Source of the DNA: Mycobacterium sp. D16R12
GTDB taxonomy: Bacteria > Actinomycetota > Actinomycetes > Mycobacteriales > Mycobacteriaceae
NCBI RefSeq assembly: GCF_002013465.1
Contig: NZ_MAFC01000029.1
Location: 90,476 to 154,475 of the forward strand
Direction: 5' to 3'
DNA: 64,000 nt
The notes below the pieces were generated by a model that worked only from the letters and a program-made list of their open reading frames with translations, was not told where the DNA came from and searched no databases. This document shows positions 1 to 8,712 of the stretch, piece by piece. A program made the position numbers and the translations under genes. The number at the start of each line of letters is the position of its first letter. The stretch's first letter is position 1.

Positions 1-1
1 A

Positions 2-769
2 CGTTGGCAGCGGCTCCTGCGGTCGTTGTATCCGATTGGCGGCGTCGTGTTCGACGGAGATCGTGCTCCGATGACGGGCGCCGAGGTTCGCGACTATCAC
101 GTCAACATCAAGGGGGTCGACGATCAGGGGCGCCGGTACAGCGCACTCAATCCGGACGTCTTCTACTGGGCGCACGCGACGTTCTTCATGGGCACGATCG
201 TCGTCGCGGACTGGCTCAGTGGCGGTATCGGTGAGGCCGAGAAGCGCCAGCTCTTTGATGAGCACATCACCTGGTACCGGATGTATGGCATGAGCATGCG
301 ACCGGTGCCGGCGACCTGGGAAGATTTCCAGGAGTACTGGGATCGCATGTGCACCAACGTCTTAGAGGACAACAAGGCCTCGCGCGACGTGCTCGACCTG
401 ACCACTCTGGCGGTGCCGCCGTTTGCGCCCTGGATTCCTGAGGGTCTGTGGCGGTTCCAGCGGCGTTTGGTGGCGCCGATGTTCGTGTGGCTGACCGTTG
501 GGCTGTATCACCCCGCCGTCCGGGAACGCTTCGGCTACACCTGGTCTGCGCGCGACGAATGGTTGCACCGCAAGTTTGGGCAGGCCGTCAACGTGCTCTT
601 CAAGTTCGTGCCGGAGCGCAAGCGTCGTCACCCCCGAGCCCGCGCCGGGTGGGATCGCGCCCTCGGGCGCATCCCCGCAGACGCGCCGCTGCCGCAGACT
701 CCGGACCGGAACCTGCCGCCACTGGACACCTGGGGCAGCCCCAACCACTACAACCCCAAGGTCTCCTGA
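2..769 (+). CDS. Oxygenase MpaB family (DUF2236) protein, 5' end missing
   Basis: The gene is open at the left edge of the window. Its first visible residues (RWQRLLRSLYP) align with residue 73 onward of the complete paralogue that starts at 875, so about 72 residues lie outside. The two proteins share the conserved block around DPDVFYWAHATFF-type residues, the MYGMSMRPVP segment, the CTNVLEDNKA segment and the HPRARAGWDRA tail near the C-terminus. DUF2236/MpaB proteins include the heme enzyme latex-clearing protein, and most mycobacterial members have no proven substrate. It reads in the same direction as its paralogue, 105 bp upstream, which indicates a tandem duplication. A specific reaction cannot be inferred. 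Confidence 0.85.
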   Translation, partial: RWQRLLRSLYPIGGVVFDGDRAPMTGAEVRDYHVNIKGVDDQGRRYSALNPDVFYWAHATFFMGTIVVADWLSGGIGEAEKRQLFDEHITWYRMYGMSMRPVPATWEDFQEYWDRMCTNVLEDNKASRDVLDLTTLAVPPFAPWIPEGLWRFQRRLVAPMFVWLTVGLYHPAVRERFGYTWSARDEWLHRKFGQAVNVLFKFVPERKRRHPRARAGWDRALGRIPADAPLPQTPDRNLPPLDTWGSPNHYNPKVS

Positions 770-814
770 ACCCGCCCGTTTTTGGTGCTTGACGTCACCA
801 CATCGGGGCTCCTA

Positions 815-854
815 GTGTCGACATATAACTGAATCTCAATTCAGTTTCTGACAC
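815..854. promoter_or_regulatory. Inverted-repeat operator upstream of the second MpaB gene
   Basis: AACTGAATCTCAATTCAGTT at 827-846 is a perfect inverted repeat with 8-bp arms and a 4-bp spacer. It is loosely framed by GTGTC at 815-819 and GACAC at 850-854. It lies about 30-50 bp ahead of the ATG at 875, where a repressor would overlap the promoter. The geometry fits a TetR-type dimer, but no adjacent regulator is visible, so the cognate protein may lie left of the window. Function is inferred. Confidence 0.55.
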
Positions 855-874
855 GAGCGACAACGGAGTGGGTT

Positions 875-1858
875 ATGGCCGACGGCGAGGTCGATTCTCT
901 GACGGCGGGGTGTCCGGTCACCCACGGCTCGGATCGGTCCATGCCGGTGCCGCTGGGGCCGGAGTCGTTGACGTGGAAACTCACCGCGGACTGGTCCGGG
1001 ATGTTGATGGGCTCCTACGCGACCGCGATGCAGAACATGCACCCGAAACTCGGTGCAGCCGTCGAGGAGCACTCCACCTTTCTGCGCGAGCGGTGGGAAC
1101 GGCTATTGCGGTCGCTGTATCCGATCACCGGTGTGGTCTTCGACGGGGATCGTGCCCCGATGACCGGCGCCGAGGTGCGCGGCTATCACGTCGGCATCAA
1201 AGGCGTTGACAGTCAAGGGCGTCGCTACAGTGCGCTCGACCCCGACGTCTTCTATTGGGCGCACGCAACCTTCTTCAAATCGTTGTTGCTCTCGGTGGAG
1301 CGATTCGGTGGGGGGCTTACCGAGGTACAGAAACGCCAGCTCTTTGATGAGCACATCGTCTGGTATCAGATGTATGGGATGAGCATGCGGCCCGTGCCTA
1401 AGTCCTGGGAGGAATTTCAGGACTACTGGGATGACATGTGCACCAATGTCTTAGAGGACAACAAGGCAACGCGTGATCTGCTGGACTTCGCCCAGTTGCC
1501 CAAGCCGCCGTTCCTGCCGTTGATGCCGACCTGGATGTGGTGCTTAGCGCTTCCCATCTTCACCCGGTTCTCCGCGTGGGTGATGATTGGGATGTTCGAC
1601 GATCCAGTGCGAAAACGTCTGGGGTACAGGTGGACCGACCGTGACGAGCGGCGTCTCAAGCGACTCGGACGGGTAAACCACGCGGTCTTCCGCCTGGTGC
1701 CGTTCCGATGGAGAAAACATCCGCGCGCACGAGCGGGGTGGGACCGGGCGACCGGTCGGATGCCCGCCGACGCGCCGTTGCCGCAGACTTCAGCGCGCTA
1801 CCTGCCGCCGGTGGCGCTGCGCGACAGCCCCCATCACTACAGCCCCACGGTGTCCTGA
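875..1858 (+). CDS. Oxygenase MpaB family (DUF2236) protein
   Basis: The product is 327 aa and is a complete paralogue of the truncated gene at the window start. GGAG sits about 8 bases ahead of the ATG at 875, supporting this start. Residues 101-134 hold the family block ending in the WAHATFF segment. The C-terminal part is basic (RWRKHPRARAGWD) and the protein ends in HHYSP-like residues shared with the paralogue. There is no signal peptide, and the hydrophobic stretch around 210-225 could associate with membrane. MpaB/DUF2236 proteins are thought to be heme-dependent oxygenases related to latex-clearing protein, and the mycobacterial substrate is unknown. An inverted repeat at 827-846 probably controls it. 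Confidence 0.85.
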   Translation: MADGEVDSLTAGCPVTHGSDRSMPVPLGPESLTWKLTADWSGMLMGSYATAMQNMHPKLGAAVEEHSTFLRERWERLLRSLYPITGVVFDGDRAPMTGAEVRGYHVGIKGVDSQGRRYSALDPDVFYWAHATFFKSLLLSVERFGGGLTEVQKRQLFDEHIVWYQMYGMSMRPVPKSWEEFQDYWDDMCTNVLEDNKATRDLLDFAQLPKPPFLPLMPTWMWCLALPIFTRFSAWVMIGMFDDPVRKRLGYRWTDRDERRLKRLGRVNHAVFRLVPFRWRKHPRARAGWDRATGRMPADAPLPQTSARYLPPVALRDSPHHYSPTVS

Positions 1859-1914
1859 CCGACCGGCTGCCGTTCTTTACTTTTCGCCGGTGACATCGTG
1901 CTCTAGGTGCGAAG

Positions 1915-2598
1915 ATGCTGCTCATGGCAGGAAGTTGGAGCTCTGTCCTCACCGGGCTTGTTCCGCTCGGACTGGTCATCGCGCTGTCGCCGATCACGGT
2001 CATCCCGGCGGTGTTGGTCTTGCAGGCTCCGAGGCCGCGGCCGAGCGGTCTGGCCTTCCTTGTCGGGTGGCTATTGGGCCTGGCCGCGCTCACGGCGCTG
2101 TGCGTCGCGGCCACCGGACTACTCGGCGGGCTACACCGGTCGGCGCCGAACTGGGCCTCGTGGGTGCGCGTGGTGCTTGGCTCGGCGCTCATCCTGTTCG
2201 GTATCTACCGGTGGCTGACCCGGCATCATCACACCGAGTCGCCGGGCTGGATGCGGTCGTTCTCGACGATCAGCCCGGGACGGGCGGCGATAACGGGGGC
2301 GGCGTTGGTGGTGGTACGGCCCGATGTCCTGTTCATTTGCGTTCCTGCCGGATTGGCGATCGGCGCCAGCGGGCTGGACGTCGCGGATCGCTGGACGGCG
2401 GCGGCGTTCTTCGTAGCCGTCGCCGCATCGACAGTCGCCGTCCCGATACTGGCTTATGCGGCTGCGGGGCACCGCCTCGACGACACCATGAGCCGGCTCA
2501 AGGACTGGATGGACAAGAACAACGCCGCCCTGATGGCGGCAATCCTGGTCGTAATCGGTGTAATGGTGCTGTACAACGGAATTCACGCCTTGAAGTGA
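1915..2598 (+). CDS. GAP family (Sap/Gap-like) integral membrane protein
   Basis: The product is 227 aa with about six hydrophobic segments, beginning with a long one at residues 13-38. The N-terminal LSPITVIPAVL-type segment, the GWLLGL segment and the VIRPDVLF-like block match the GAP family. In mycobacteria, Gap of the glycopeptidolipid locus and Sap of the sulfolipid locus help move surface glycolipids across the membrane. The substrate here is unknown. The gene follows the MpaB gene by 56 bp in the same direction and may be cotranscribed with it. It converges on the SDR gene that ends at 2608. Confidence 0.75.
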   Translation: MLLMAGSWSSVLTGLVPLGLVIALSPITVIPAVLVLQAPRPRPSGLAFLVGWLLGLAALTALCVAATGLLGGLHRSAPNWASWVRVVLGSALILFGIYRWLTRHHHTESPGWMRSFSTISPGRAAITGAALVVVRPDVLFICVPAGLAIGASGLDVADRWTAAAFFVAVAASTVAVPILAYAAAGHRLDDTMSRLKDWMDKNNAALMAAILVVIGVMVLYNGIHALK

Positions 2599-2607
2599 GC
2601 AGGTCTG

Positions 2608-3465
2608 CTAGCTGCGTGACGGCAACGGCTCGACACCGACTAGCTCACAGCTCTTCGCGTACAGGCCATCTTGCGCCGCTATGTTTTTCGTGTAGCGCCG
2701 TACCGGGCTCGGCCTTTGTGCGGTGAGGTATTCCCCGTTGTGCCCGCGGTGATCCTCCGCCACCGCCATGTCCGTGATCAGCTGACTGGGTCGCTCCGGT
2801 GTGATCAGCGTCAGCATCACCAGCGGCCGGATGGGCTGCGGTATCTCACGCCAGATCTCGGATCTGACGTTGCCGGGATGTAGCGCGTTCGAGGTGACCC
2901 CATCGGGGAGGCGGCGGGCAAGTGCATTGCTGAACATGAGATTGCCCATCTTCGACTGCGCATACGCCGAGAAGGTGAAGTAGAAACGTCTTCCACGCCA
3001 GGTATTTTCGTTGATCCTGCCTACGCTGTGGGCGACGGATGCCAGGTGGATTACGCGGGCATCGCCGGTTCGGGCGGCCTGCAGCTGCGGAAGCAGCAGG
3101 TGTGTCAGCAGGAAGGGGCCCAGATAGTTGGCCCCCCACTGCAGTTCGAAACCGTCTTCGGTTCTGGACTGGCGCATCGGTGAGGCGCCGGCATTGTTGA
3201 CCAACACGTCGACCTGGGGATGCTGTGCGGCCAGCTCACCCGCGAAACGGTGGATGTGCTCGAACGAGGACAGATCCAGCGACATGATGTCGACCTGCGC
3301 GCCGGGTGTTGCGGCCAGGATTTCATCGCGCGCTGTCTTGGCCTTCTGCTGATTGCGGCAGGCCATCACGATGGTGTGCCCATCAGCGGCGAGCCGGTGC
3401 GCCGTGGCCAGGCCGATACCGGCGTTCGCGCCGGTGATGACCACTGTCCTCGGGGTGCTGGACAT
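2608..3465 (-). CDS. SDR family NAD(P)-dependent oxidoreductase (retinol dehydrogenase-like)
   Basis: The product is 285 aa. A classical short-chain dehydrogenase fold is indicated by the cofactor motif TGANAGIG near residues 11-18, a VNNAG motif near residue 90, an active-site Ser in the HLASVAH stretch, and YAQSK giving the catalytic Tyr and Lys. The length and extended C-terminus are typical of the retinol dehydrogenase/WW-oxidoreductase-like group that acts on lipophilic alcohols and ketones. The start is well supported by GAGGAG six bases ahead of the ATG. The gene stands between converging and same-strand membrane protein genes that give no hint of substrate. Confidence 0.85.
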   Translation of the reverse strand: MSSTPRTVVITGANAGIGLATAHRLAADGHTIVMACRNQQKAKTARDEILAATPGAQVDIMSLDLSSFEHIHRFAGELAAQHPQVDVLVNNAGASPMRQSRTEDGFELQWGANYLGPFLLTHLLLPQLQAARTGDARVIHLASVAHSVGRINENTWRGRRFYFTFSAYAQSKMGNLMFSNALARRLPDGVTSNALHPGNVRSEIWREIPQPIRPLVMLTLITPERPSQLITDMAVAEDHRGHNGEYLTAQRPSPVRRYTKNIAAQDGLYAKSCELVGVEPLPSRS

Positions 3466-3504
3466 GCAGATCTCCTCGTTGAGATGTTCGGAACAGGGGA
3501 AGTT

Positions 3505-4002
3505 TCACACGGTGGCGGTCGGGTGTCGACCGGAGGACTGCCAGAACAGGCGCAGGGCTCTCATGGCGAACAGTAGCGCGAGGGCGGTGAGGACTACGCG
3601 GATGAGGTTGAGCATGTTCCACTGCAGCGCGAGCTGATGTACCTCACTGGGGGTTTCGCCCAGAGCGCCGAAGAAGAGGGTCATATTGAGTTTGACGATC
3701 ACGTAGACGGATAGGGCCACGGCCGCGATCTCGGCGAGGCAGGCCAGGAACAGTGAGAGTTTCTCGGGGGCTCTGCGCGGGGTGTGCACGAACCAGACGA
3801 TCAGGGTGATCGCGGCGATCTGGGTGAGCGGGATGTAGTAGTACACGGGATTGGTCACCTCGGTGAACTGCTGGAAGGCCTTGAGCTGCTCCTTGGTATC
3901 ACCGGCGATGTTCGGCCCTATCACGATGGCCTCGTAGAGGTTTCCGAAGAACCACATCGCGATCCCGAACACGGTGAAATACATCAGTATTCGACGGCCC
4001 AT
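3505..4002 (-). CDS. Hypothetical membrane protein (DUF1772-like)
   Basis: The product is 165 aa with four predicted membrane helices: residues about 5-25, 55-75, 85-105 and 130-150. The layout, with short polar ends and a conserved Asn/Glu-containing first helix (FFGNLYEAIV), resembles small DUF1772-like membrane proteins, but the assignment is tentative. GGGAG lies nine bases ahead of the ATG at 4002, which supports that start over the GTG six bases earlier. It is divergent from the membrane protein gene at 4105 and precedes the SDR gene on the same strand by 39 bp, so the two may form an operon. Function unknown. Confidence 0.65.
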   Translation of the reverse strand: MGRRILMYFTVFGIAMWFFGNLYEAIVIGPNIAGDTKEQLKAFQQFTEVTNPVYYYIPLTQIAAITLIVWFVHTPRRAPEKLSLFLACLAEIAAVALSVYVIVKLNMTLFFGALGETPSEVHQLALQWNMLNLIRVVLTALALLFAMRALRLFWQSSGRHPTATV

Positions 4003-4104
4003 CGGCACATACTCCCAAGATTCGGGAGCGATACGGCCGAAAGTCGTCGAAATATGGCCAGCTTCGGGCTTTCGGCCCGGCGGTGGGACCGATACCGTCT
4101 GCGC

Positions 4105-4566
4105 GTGACCAAGGTATTGCTCTCGATCCACGTGCTGGCTGTGATTCTCGCAGTCGGACCAATCGCCGTGGCGGCCAGTATGTTTCCGGCATTCGCACGC
4201 GCCGCGGCCTCGCCGGACGGCACTGGCGAGCTGGGAAGCCTGCGCACCCTGCATCGGGTATGCCGGGTGTACGCGGCGGTGGGGATCGCGATTCCGATGT
4301 TCGGTCTGCCGCTGGCCGATCTGATGGGTGTCCTGGGCACCCCCTGGCTGATCGCCTCGCTGGCCCTCACTGGGGTGGCGGCAGCGGTGCTGGTGTTTGT
4401 GATGCTGCCGCGGCAACAGCGAGTGTTGGCCCAGTTGGGCGACGGCGAGTCGCTCGACGGGCGGGTGTTCGCGCGGTTGGCGATGTCCACCGGGATCTTC
4501 AACCTGCTGTGGGCGGCGGTCACCGTGCTGATGATCGTGCGCCCGGGATCCAGCACCGGGGTGTAA
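4105..4566 (+). CDS. Hypothetical integral membrane protein (DUF2269-like)
   Basis: From the GTG at 4105 the product is 153 aa with four hydrophobic helices. It starts directly in a membrane segment (VTKVLLSIHVLAVILAVGP), as DUF2269-type proteins do. An in-frame ATG about 50 bases upstream is possible but would add a charged, non-conserved leader that overlaps the promoter of the divergent gene. There are no catalytic motifs. The neighbour on the plus strand is an EamA transporter 50 bp downstream. Function unknown. Confidence 0.6.
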   Translation: MTKVLLSIHVLAVILAVGPIAVAASMFPAFARAAASPDGTGELGSLRTLHRVCRVYAAVGIAIPMFGLPLADLMGVLGTPWLIASLALTGVAAAVLVFVMLPRQQRVLAQLGDGESLDGRVFARLAMSTGIFNLLWAAVTVLMIVRPGSSTGV

Positions 4567-4616
4567 CGGCGGAAAACCGCTAGCGCCGGTGGCCGATGGT
4601 CCTGTGCAATTACTAG

Positions 4617-5519
4617 GTGGACACCGCGACCGTCGCTCCGGCCCGTCATCGCTGGCTTCCTGCGCAGTTCGTCGCCCTTGCCCTGGTGTGGGGTGCGAGT
4701 TTCCTCTTCATCAAGATCGGTCTGCAGGGCTTGTCGGCGTTGCAGGTGGCGGCCGCACGCCTGGACTTCGGTGCCCTCACGCTCGTTTCCCTGATTCTGC
4801 TGCTGCGCGTTCCGCTACCGCGCCAGGCCACGGTGTGGGGGCACATCGCCGTCGTCTCGCTGACGCTGTGCGTCGTTCCGTTCGTGCTCTACCCGTGGGC
4901 CGAGCAGACCATCGACTCTGGGTTGGCGAGTATCTACAACGCGGTAACTCCCTTGATGACCACCTTGGTGACACTCATCGCGCTGCGGGCGGAGCGCCCC
5001 GGCCGGATGCAGCTGCTCGGATTGGCCCTCGGATTCATGGGCGTGTGCGTGGTGTTGGCTCCGTGGCAGCTGCTCGGCCACGGGGGGCCGGTGCTCGCAC
5101 AATTCGCCTGCCTCGGGGCGACTCTGAGCTATGGAATCGGTTTCGTCTACATGCGCAAGTACCTCACCCCGCTGGGGCTGCCCGCGCTGACCGTCGCCGG
5201 TATTCAGGTGGGCGTGGGGGCGGTGCTGATGACCGTCGTGGTGGCGCTGGTGGACCGCCACCGGATGGACGCGACTCCCGCGGTGGTGCTGAGCATGATG
5301 GCCCTCGGGGTGCTGGGAACCGGATTGGCCTACGTCTGGAACACGCGCATCATCAACGGATGGGGTGCCACGGCGGCCTCGTCGGTCACTTACCTGACCC
5401 CGGTGATCGGGGTGCTGCTTGGCGCCTTGTTGTTGGGCGAGCGTATCGGCTGGCACGAGCCACTGGGCGGGGCGATTGTGATCGCTGGAATTGTGCTGAG
5501 CCGTAAGGGCAGTCGCTGA
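4617..5519 (+). CDS. EamA/DMT superfamily transporter
   Basis: The product is 300 aa with about ten membrane helices arranged as two EamA repeats, the usual size for this drug/metabolite transporter family. The first repeat opens with the ALVWGASFLFIKIGL signature. The second repeat closes with the TYLTPVIGVLLGALLLGE signature near residues 260-280, characteristic of the family. The start is GTG at 4617. Family members export amino acids, nucleosides or small metabolites in exchange for protons, and the substrate cannot be told here. The gene converges on the AraC-type regulator that ends at 5527, only seven bases away. Confidence 0.85.
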   Translation: MDTATVAPARHRWLPAQFVALALVWGASFLFIKIGLQGLSALQVAAARLDFGALTLVSLILLLRVPLPRQATVWGHIAVVSLTLCVVPFVLYPWAEQTIDSGLASIYNAVTPLMTTLVTLIALRAERPGRMQLLGLALGFMGVCVVLAPWQLLGHGGPVLAQFACLGATLSYGIGFVYMRKYLTPLGLPALTVAGIQVGVGAVLMTVVVALVDRHRMDATPAVVLSMMALGVLGTGLAYVWNTRIINGWGATAASSVTYLTPVIGVLLGALLLGERIGWHEPLGGAIVIAGIVLSRKGSR

Positions 5520-5526
5520 TCTGAGG

Positions 5527-6489
5527 TCAGCTGGGCCGGTGCCGCATGCGCCAACGCAAGGGAGGCTCGCCGAATCGGCGCTGGAATGCGCGGCTGAAGG
5601 CGGCATCCGAGGTGTAGCCGACGGCTCTGCCGACCTGGCTCACCGCGTCGGTGTTGAAGCGCAGGAGATGCGACGCCCGATCGAGCCGTCGCTCGGTGAT
5701 GTAGCCGGCGGGCGGCTGTCCCAGCAGCGCGGTGAACCGCTGCGTGAAGGCCGAGCGTGACTGTTGCGCGTGCTTGGCGAGCTCGGCGATGGACCAGGGG
5801 TGCTCCAGATTGTTGTGTATCGCGGTGAGTACGGGGGCCAGGCGCGGATCCATGGCCGCGGTGAGCCAACCGGGTTCGGCGCGATCGGATGTCGACCACT
5901 CCCGCAGCGCATGGATGAACAAAAGGTCCAGGATTCGCGACAGCATCACCCAGGAGCCAGGGCTGGGCGTGACGACCTCGGCCAGCACGAGCTGAAGAGA
6001 CAGCGACAGCCATTCATGGCCGGGCTGATCGGTCCGCACGACGATCGCCGGCGGCAGGACCGACAGCAGCGGATCGGCGGCTGTCTTCTCCGCGGTGAAC
6101 CGCCCACTGACCCAACGGGTTGCGCTCGAGGTGTCGCGCACGCTCACGTGCCCGTCCGCCGCAGACAGGCTTCGCACACAGCTTGGCTCGCCCTTGGCAA
6201 GGCGGTGTGCGGTTCCCCGCGCCAGGAGCACCATGTCTCCGGCACCGAGGGTGTGCTCGAGGTCTCCGTCGATATGCACGCGGAGCCCTGGGGTCTCCGC
6301 GATGTGGAGTACGCGATCGCTGGAAGTGAAGGCGATATCGAACGGCGGCTCGGAGGAGCAACGCATCACAGTTTCGCCCCTCAGCCCGATGGCGGATAGG
6401 ACGCCGGAGAAGGCGTCGATATCTGTCGAGTCTGAGAACCAGCTATGTGATTCTGGCCGACCGGCAAAATATTCAGGATGATCGGTCAT
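5527..6489 (-). CDS. AraC family transcriptional regulator with N-terminal cupin-type domain
   Basis: The product is 320 aa. The N-terminal half is a cupin-like sensor domain (AraC_binding_2/cupin_6 type). The C-terminal ~100 residues carry two helix-turn-helix units, with the second marked by the VGYTSDAAFSRAFQRRFG signature typical of AraC/XylS proteins. The ATG at 6489 is preferred because GGAG lies eight bases upstream. A TTG at 6510 is possible but has no such site. The gene is divergent from the alpha/beta hydrolase at 6601, which is its likely target. An inverted repeat at 6513-6520 and 6577-6584 lies in the shared promoter region. Confidence 0.9.
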   Translation of the reverse strand: MTDHPEYFAGRPESHSWFSDSTDIDAFSGVLSAIGLRGETVMRCSSEPPFDIAFTSSDRVLHIAETPGLRVHIDGDLEHTLGAGDMVLLARGTAHRLAKGEPSCVRSLSAADGHVSVRDTSSATRWVSGRFTAEKTAADPLLSVLPPAIVVRTDQPGHEWLSLSLQLVLAEVVTPSPGSWVMLSRILDLLFIHALREWSTSDRAEPGWLTAAMDPRLAPVLTAIHNNLEHPWSIAELAKHAQQSRSAFTQRFTALLGQPPAGYITERRLDRASHLLRFNTDAVSQVGRAVGYTSDAAFSRAFQRRFGEPPLRWRMRHRPS

Positions 6490-6512
6490 ACCACTTGCTC
6501 CATAGTCCAAAT

Positions 6513-6584
6513 ATGTTGGAGGAGCCCCGGTAAGTCAACAGTGCCGCCGACGGCGGACACGACGGGGTTGAGCTCGTCCAACAT
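6513..6584. promoter_or_regulatory. Divergent promoter region with widely spaced inverted repeat
   Basis: ATGTTGGA at 6513-6520 and its exact complement TCCAACAT at 6577-6584 flank the 111-bp gap between the AraC-type regulator and the hydrolase. Half-sites this far apart could bind one regulator dimer through DNA looping, as AraC proteins are known to do. Binding is inferred from position only. Confidence 0.4.
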
Positions 6585-6600
6585 CTACTGAGAGGCAGAT

Positions 6601-7296
6601 ATGTCCAGCAAACCGGCCATCGTCTTGGTCCACGGATTCTGGGGTGGCGCCGCACATTGGGGGAACGTGATCGTCGAGCTGCATAAGCGCGGCTACGGGG
6701 AGCTCTACGCGGTCGAGAACCCATTGACGTCATTGGCCGATGATGCCGCCCGCACGCGGCAGATGGTCCAGCAGATCGATGGGCCGGTGCTTCTTGTCGG
6801 GCACTCATACGGCGGCGCGGTGATCACCGAGGCCGGCGATCTTCCGAACGTGGTGGGCCTGGTCTATGTCGCAGCGTTCGCCCCCGACGCCGGCGAGAGC
6901 CCGGGGCAGCTGACCGAACAGCTGCCGCCTGCCGCCGCGGCCAATCTGGCACCTGACAGCGATGGTTATCTGTGGATCAAGCAGGACAAGTTCCGCGAGA
7001 GCTTCGCCCAGGACCTGTCCGAGGACGCGGCACTCGTCATGGCCGTCACCCAGAAGGCGCCGCTGGCATCGACATTCGGGGACGCCATCACCGCGCCCGC
7101 TTGGAAGGTCAAGCCCTCCTGGTACCAGGTATCCACGCAAGACCGGATGATCAACCCGGAGAACGAACGCAAGATGGCGCAGCGGATCAACCCTCGCAAG
7201 ACCATCGAGCTGGATGCGAGCCACGCTTCACTGGCCTCGCAGCCCGTTGCCATCGCCGATCTCATCTCGGAGGCCGCTGAGGAACTCGCCGGCTAA
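6601..7296 (+). CDS. Alpha/beta fold hydrolase (EstC/MenH-like small esterase)
   Basis: The product is 231 aa, a compact alpha/beta hydrolase. The oxyanion motif HGFWGG occurs at residues 11-16, and the nucleophile elbow GHSYGG at 67-72 puts Ser at 69. A likely acid is Asp181 (STQDR), and His208 in DASHAS completes the triad. There is no signal peptide, so it is cytosolic. It is similar to the short hydrolases found in many actinobacteria, annotated as esterases or salicylate-esterase-like proteins. It is transcribed away from the AraC regulator gene and is probably induced through it. A bidirectional hairpin at 7312-7342 ends the transcript. The substrate is unknown. Confidence 0.88.
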   Translation: MSSKPAIVLVHGFWGGAAHWGNVIVELHKRGYGELYAVENPLTSLADDAARTRQMVQQIDGPVLLVGHSYGGAVITEAGDLPNVVGLVYVAAFAPDAGESPGQLTEQLPPAAAANLAPDSDGYLWIKQDKFRESFAQDLSEDAALVMAVTQKAPLASTFGDAITAPAWKVKPSWYQVSTQDRMINPENERKMAQRINPRKTIELDASHASLASQPVAIADLISEAAEELAG

Positions 7297-7311
7297 GAGA
7301 ATCACGCGAGT

Positions 7312-7342
7312 GGGGGCATCGGCACATGTTGCCGGTGCCCCC
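7312..7342. terminator. Hairpin between convergent genes
   Basis: A 12-bp stem with one mismatch (GGGGGCATCGGC pairing with GCCGGTGCCCCC) and a 7-base loop lies between the hydrolase ending at 7296 and the MFS gene ending at 7354. There is no T-run, which is usual in mycobacteria. It probably serves both strands. Confidence 0.6.
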
Positions 7343-7353
7343 ATCGGCGTTCG

Positions 7354-8640
7354 TCAGGTCGCCAGGTCTTCGGTAAAGGCCTCGTCGGCAAGGTCTTCCA
7401 GTTCCTTGCCTTTGGTTTCGGGTCCCAGTAGGTATCCGATAATCGTCAGGATCCACAGGCCGCTGAGCGCAAGATAGGGCGTTTGGATTCCGTAATGCGT
7501 GATGGCCCAGCCCACCAGGGTTGGTGCGGCAATGGAGACAACGCGGCCGCCGCCGACCGCGATACCGAATCCGGTGCCGCGCAACACGGTGGGGAACAGT
7601 TCGGCGACGTAGGTATCGCCGACGCCCCACAGCCAGCCGAGCGTGGCGATCGAGATGGCGCCGAACACCAAATACTGCGAGAGCGAGTCTGATGTGGCTC
7701 CCAATGCGGTAGAAGCGATTTCGATGACAGCGGCGAGGATGGCCGAAGGGCGTCGCCCTATCCAGTCGGCAAGTGCGGTGCCGATGAATACGAACACGGC
7801 CTGCAGCAGAAAGAAGATCAAGGCGTAGCGGATCGCTTCTACCGAGGTGGCGTGGAACTTCTTGACGATGTATGTGGTCAGGAACAGCGTCATGCCCCAG
7901 TAGCCGACCGCGTTGGCGGTGTAGACGAGCCAGCCGACAAGGAGACGCCGTCGCACGCCGGGCAGATGCCACAGCTTGGGCTTGGTGGCGCCGCGTTCGA
8001 CCTTCGCCTGGGTCGCTGTGTAGCGGTGCGATTCCTTGATGCCTTGCCGGGCAAGGAAAAGCACGACCGCCGGAACGATCGCGACGAGGAAGGCCGCTTG
8101 CCAACCGAAGCGGGGAACTAGCACCAGGGCGACACCGGCGGCCAGGACGTATCCGAGCGAGAAGAGTGAAAAGATGACGCCACCAACGCCTATGGCGCGG
8201 GTCTTGGCCGGCCATACCTCGGCGGTGTAGGGAGCACCGACCGCGAGTTCACCGGCACCACCGACCCCTGTGAGAAACCGCAACCCGGTGAAAGCCGCGA
8301 CGTTCGTGGTGAGACCTGCCAGTGAGGTCGTGATGCCGTACAGCAGGATCGAGGCCCCGAGTGTCGTTTTGCGTCCCCATCGGTCGGCGGCCAGGCCGAA
8401 GCCGATGGTGCCGATCGTGTAGCCGAGCAGAAAGATCGAGCCGATGTATCCGGCCTGAGCCTCCGTGATGTGCAGGGTTTTCTTGATCTCGGGCAGCACC
8501 AGACCGTAGATGTTCACCGCGTACGAGTCGAAGCCGTACCCGAGGCCGGCCGTCACGGCGACGAAGAACGCCTGCCGGAACGTCACGGGCTGGGATTGGG
8601 GCGCTGCTGTGTCGGTGGTGCTCTGGGCCGTCGACGTCAT
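7354..8640 (-). CDS. MFS transporter (sugar/aromatic acid:H+ symporter type)
   Basis: The product is 428 aa with twelve predicted membrane helices. The cytoplasmic loop between helices 2 and 3 carries DRWGRK at residues 86-91, the hallmark of the major facilitator superfamily. The periplasmic-side FDSYAVNIYG segment resembles the GFDSYD-type sequence of metabolite:H+ symporters of the sugar and aromatic-acid branches. The ATG at 8640 is chosen over upstream codons, which would overlap the tRNA-Lys terminator region and add a low-quality leader. The C-terminal GPETKGKELEDL motif is typical of the sugar-porter group. The substrate is not determinable. It converges on the hydrolase gene. Confidence 0.88.
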   Translation of the reverse strand: MTSTAQSTTDTAAPQSQPVTFRQAFFVAVTAGLGYGFDSYAVNIYGLVLPEIKKTLHITEAQAGYIGSIFLLGYTIGTIGFGLAADRWGRKTTLGASILLYGITTSLAGLTTNVAAFTGLRFLTGVGGAGELAVGAPYTAEVWPAKTRAIGVGGVIFSLFSLGYVLAAGVALVLVPRFGWQAAFLVAIVPAVVLFLARQGIKESHRYTATQAKVERGATKPKLWHLPGVRRRLLVGWLVYTANAVGYWGMTLFLTTYIVKKFHATSVEAIRYALIFFLLQAVFVFIGTALADWIGRRPSAILAAVIEIASTALGATSDSLSQYLVFGAISIATLGWLWGVGDTYVAELFPTVLRGTGFGIAVGGGRVVSIAAPTLVGWAITHYGIQTPYLALSGLWILTIIGYLLGPETKGKELEDLADEAFTEDLAT

Positions 8641-8712
8641 TTTCCGAACGGTAGGCAGCGGGGGAGGGCCTGATAAGGCTCCTGCTCCCGCTGATCGCAA
8701 CCGGCGCGCTGG

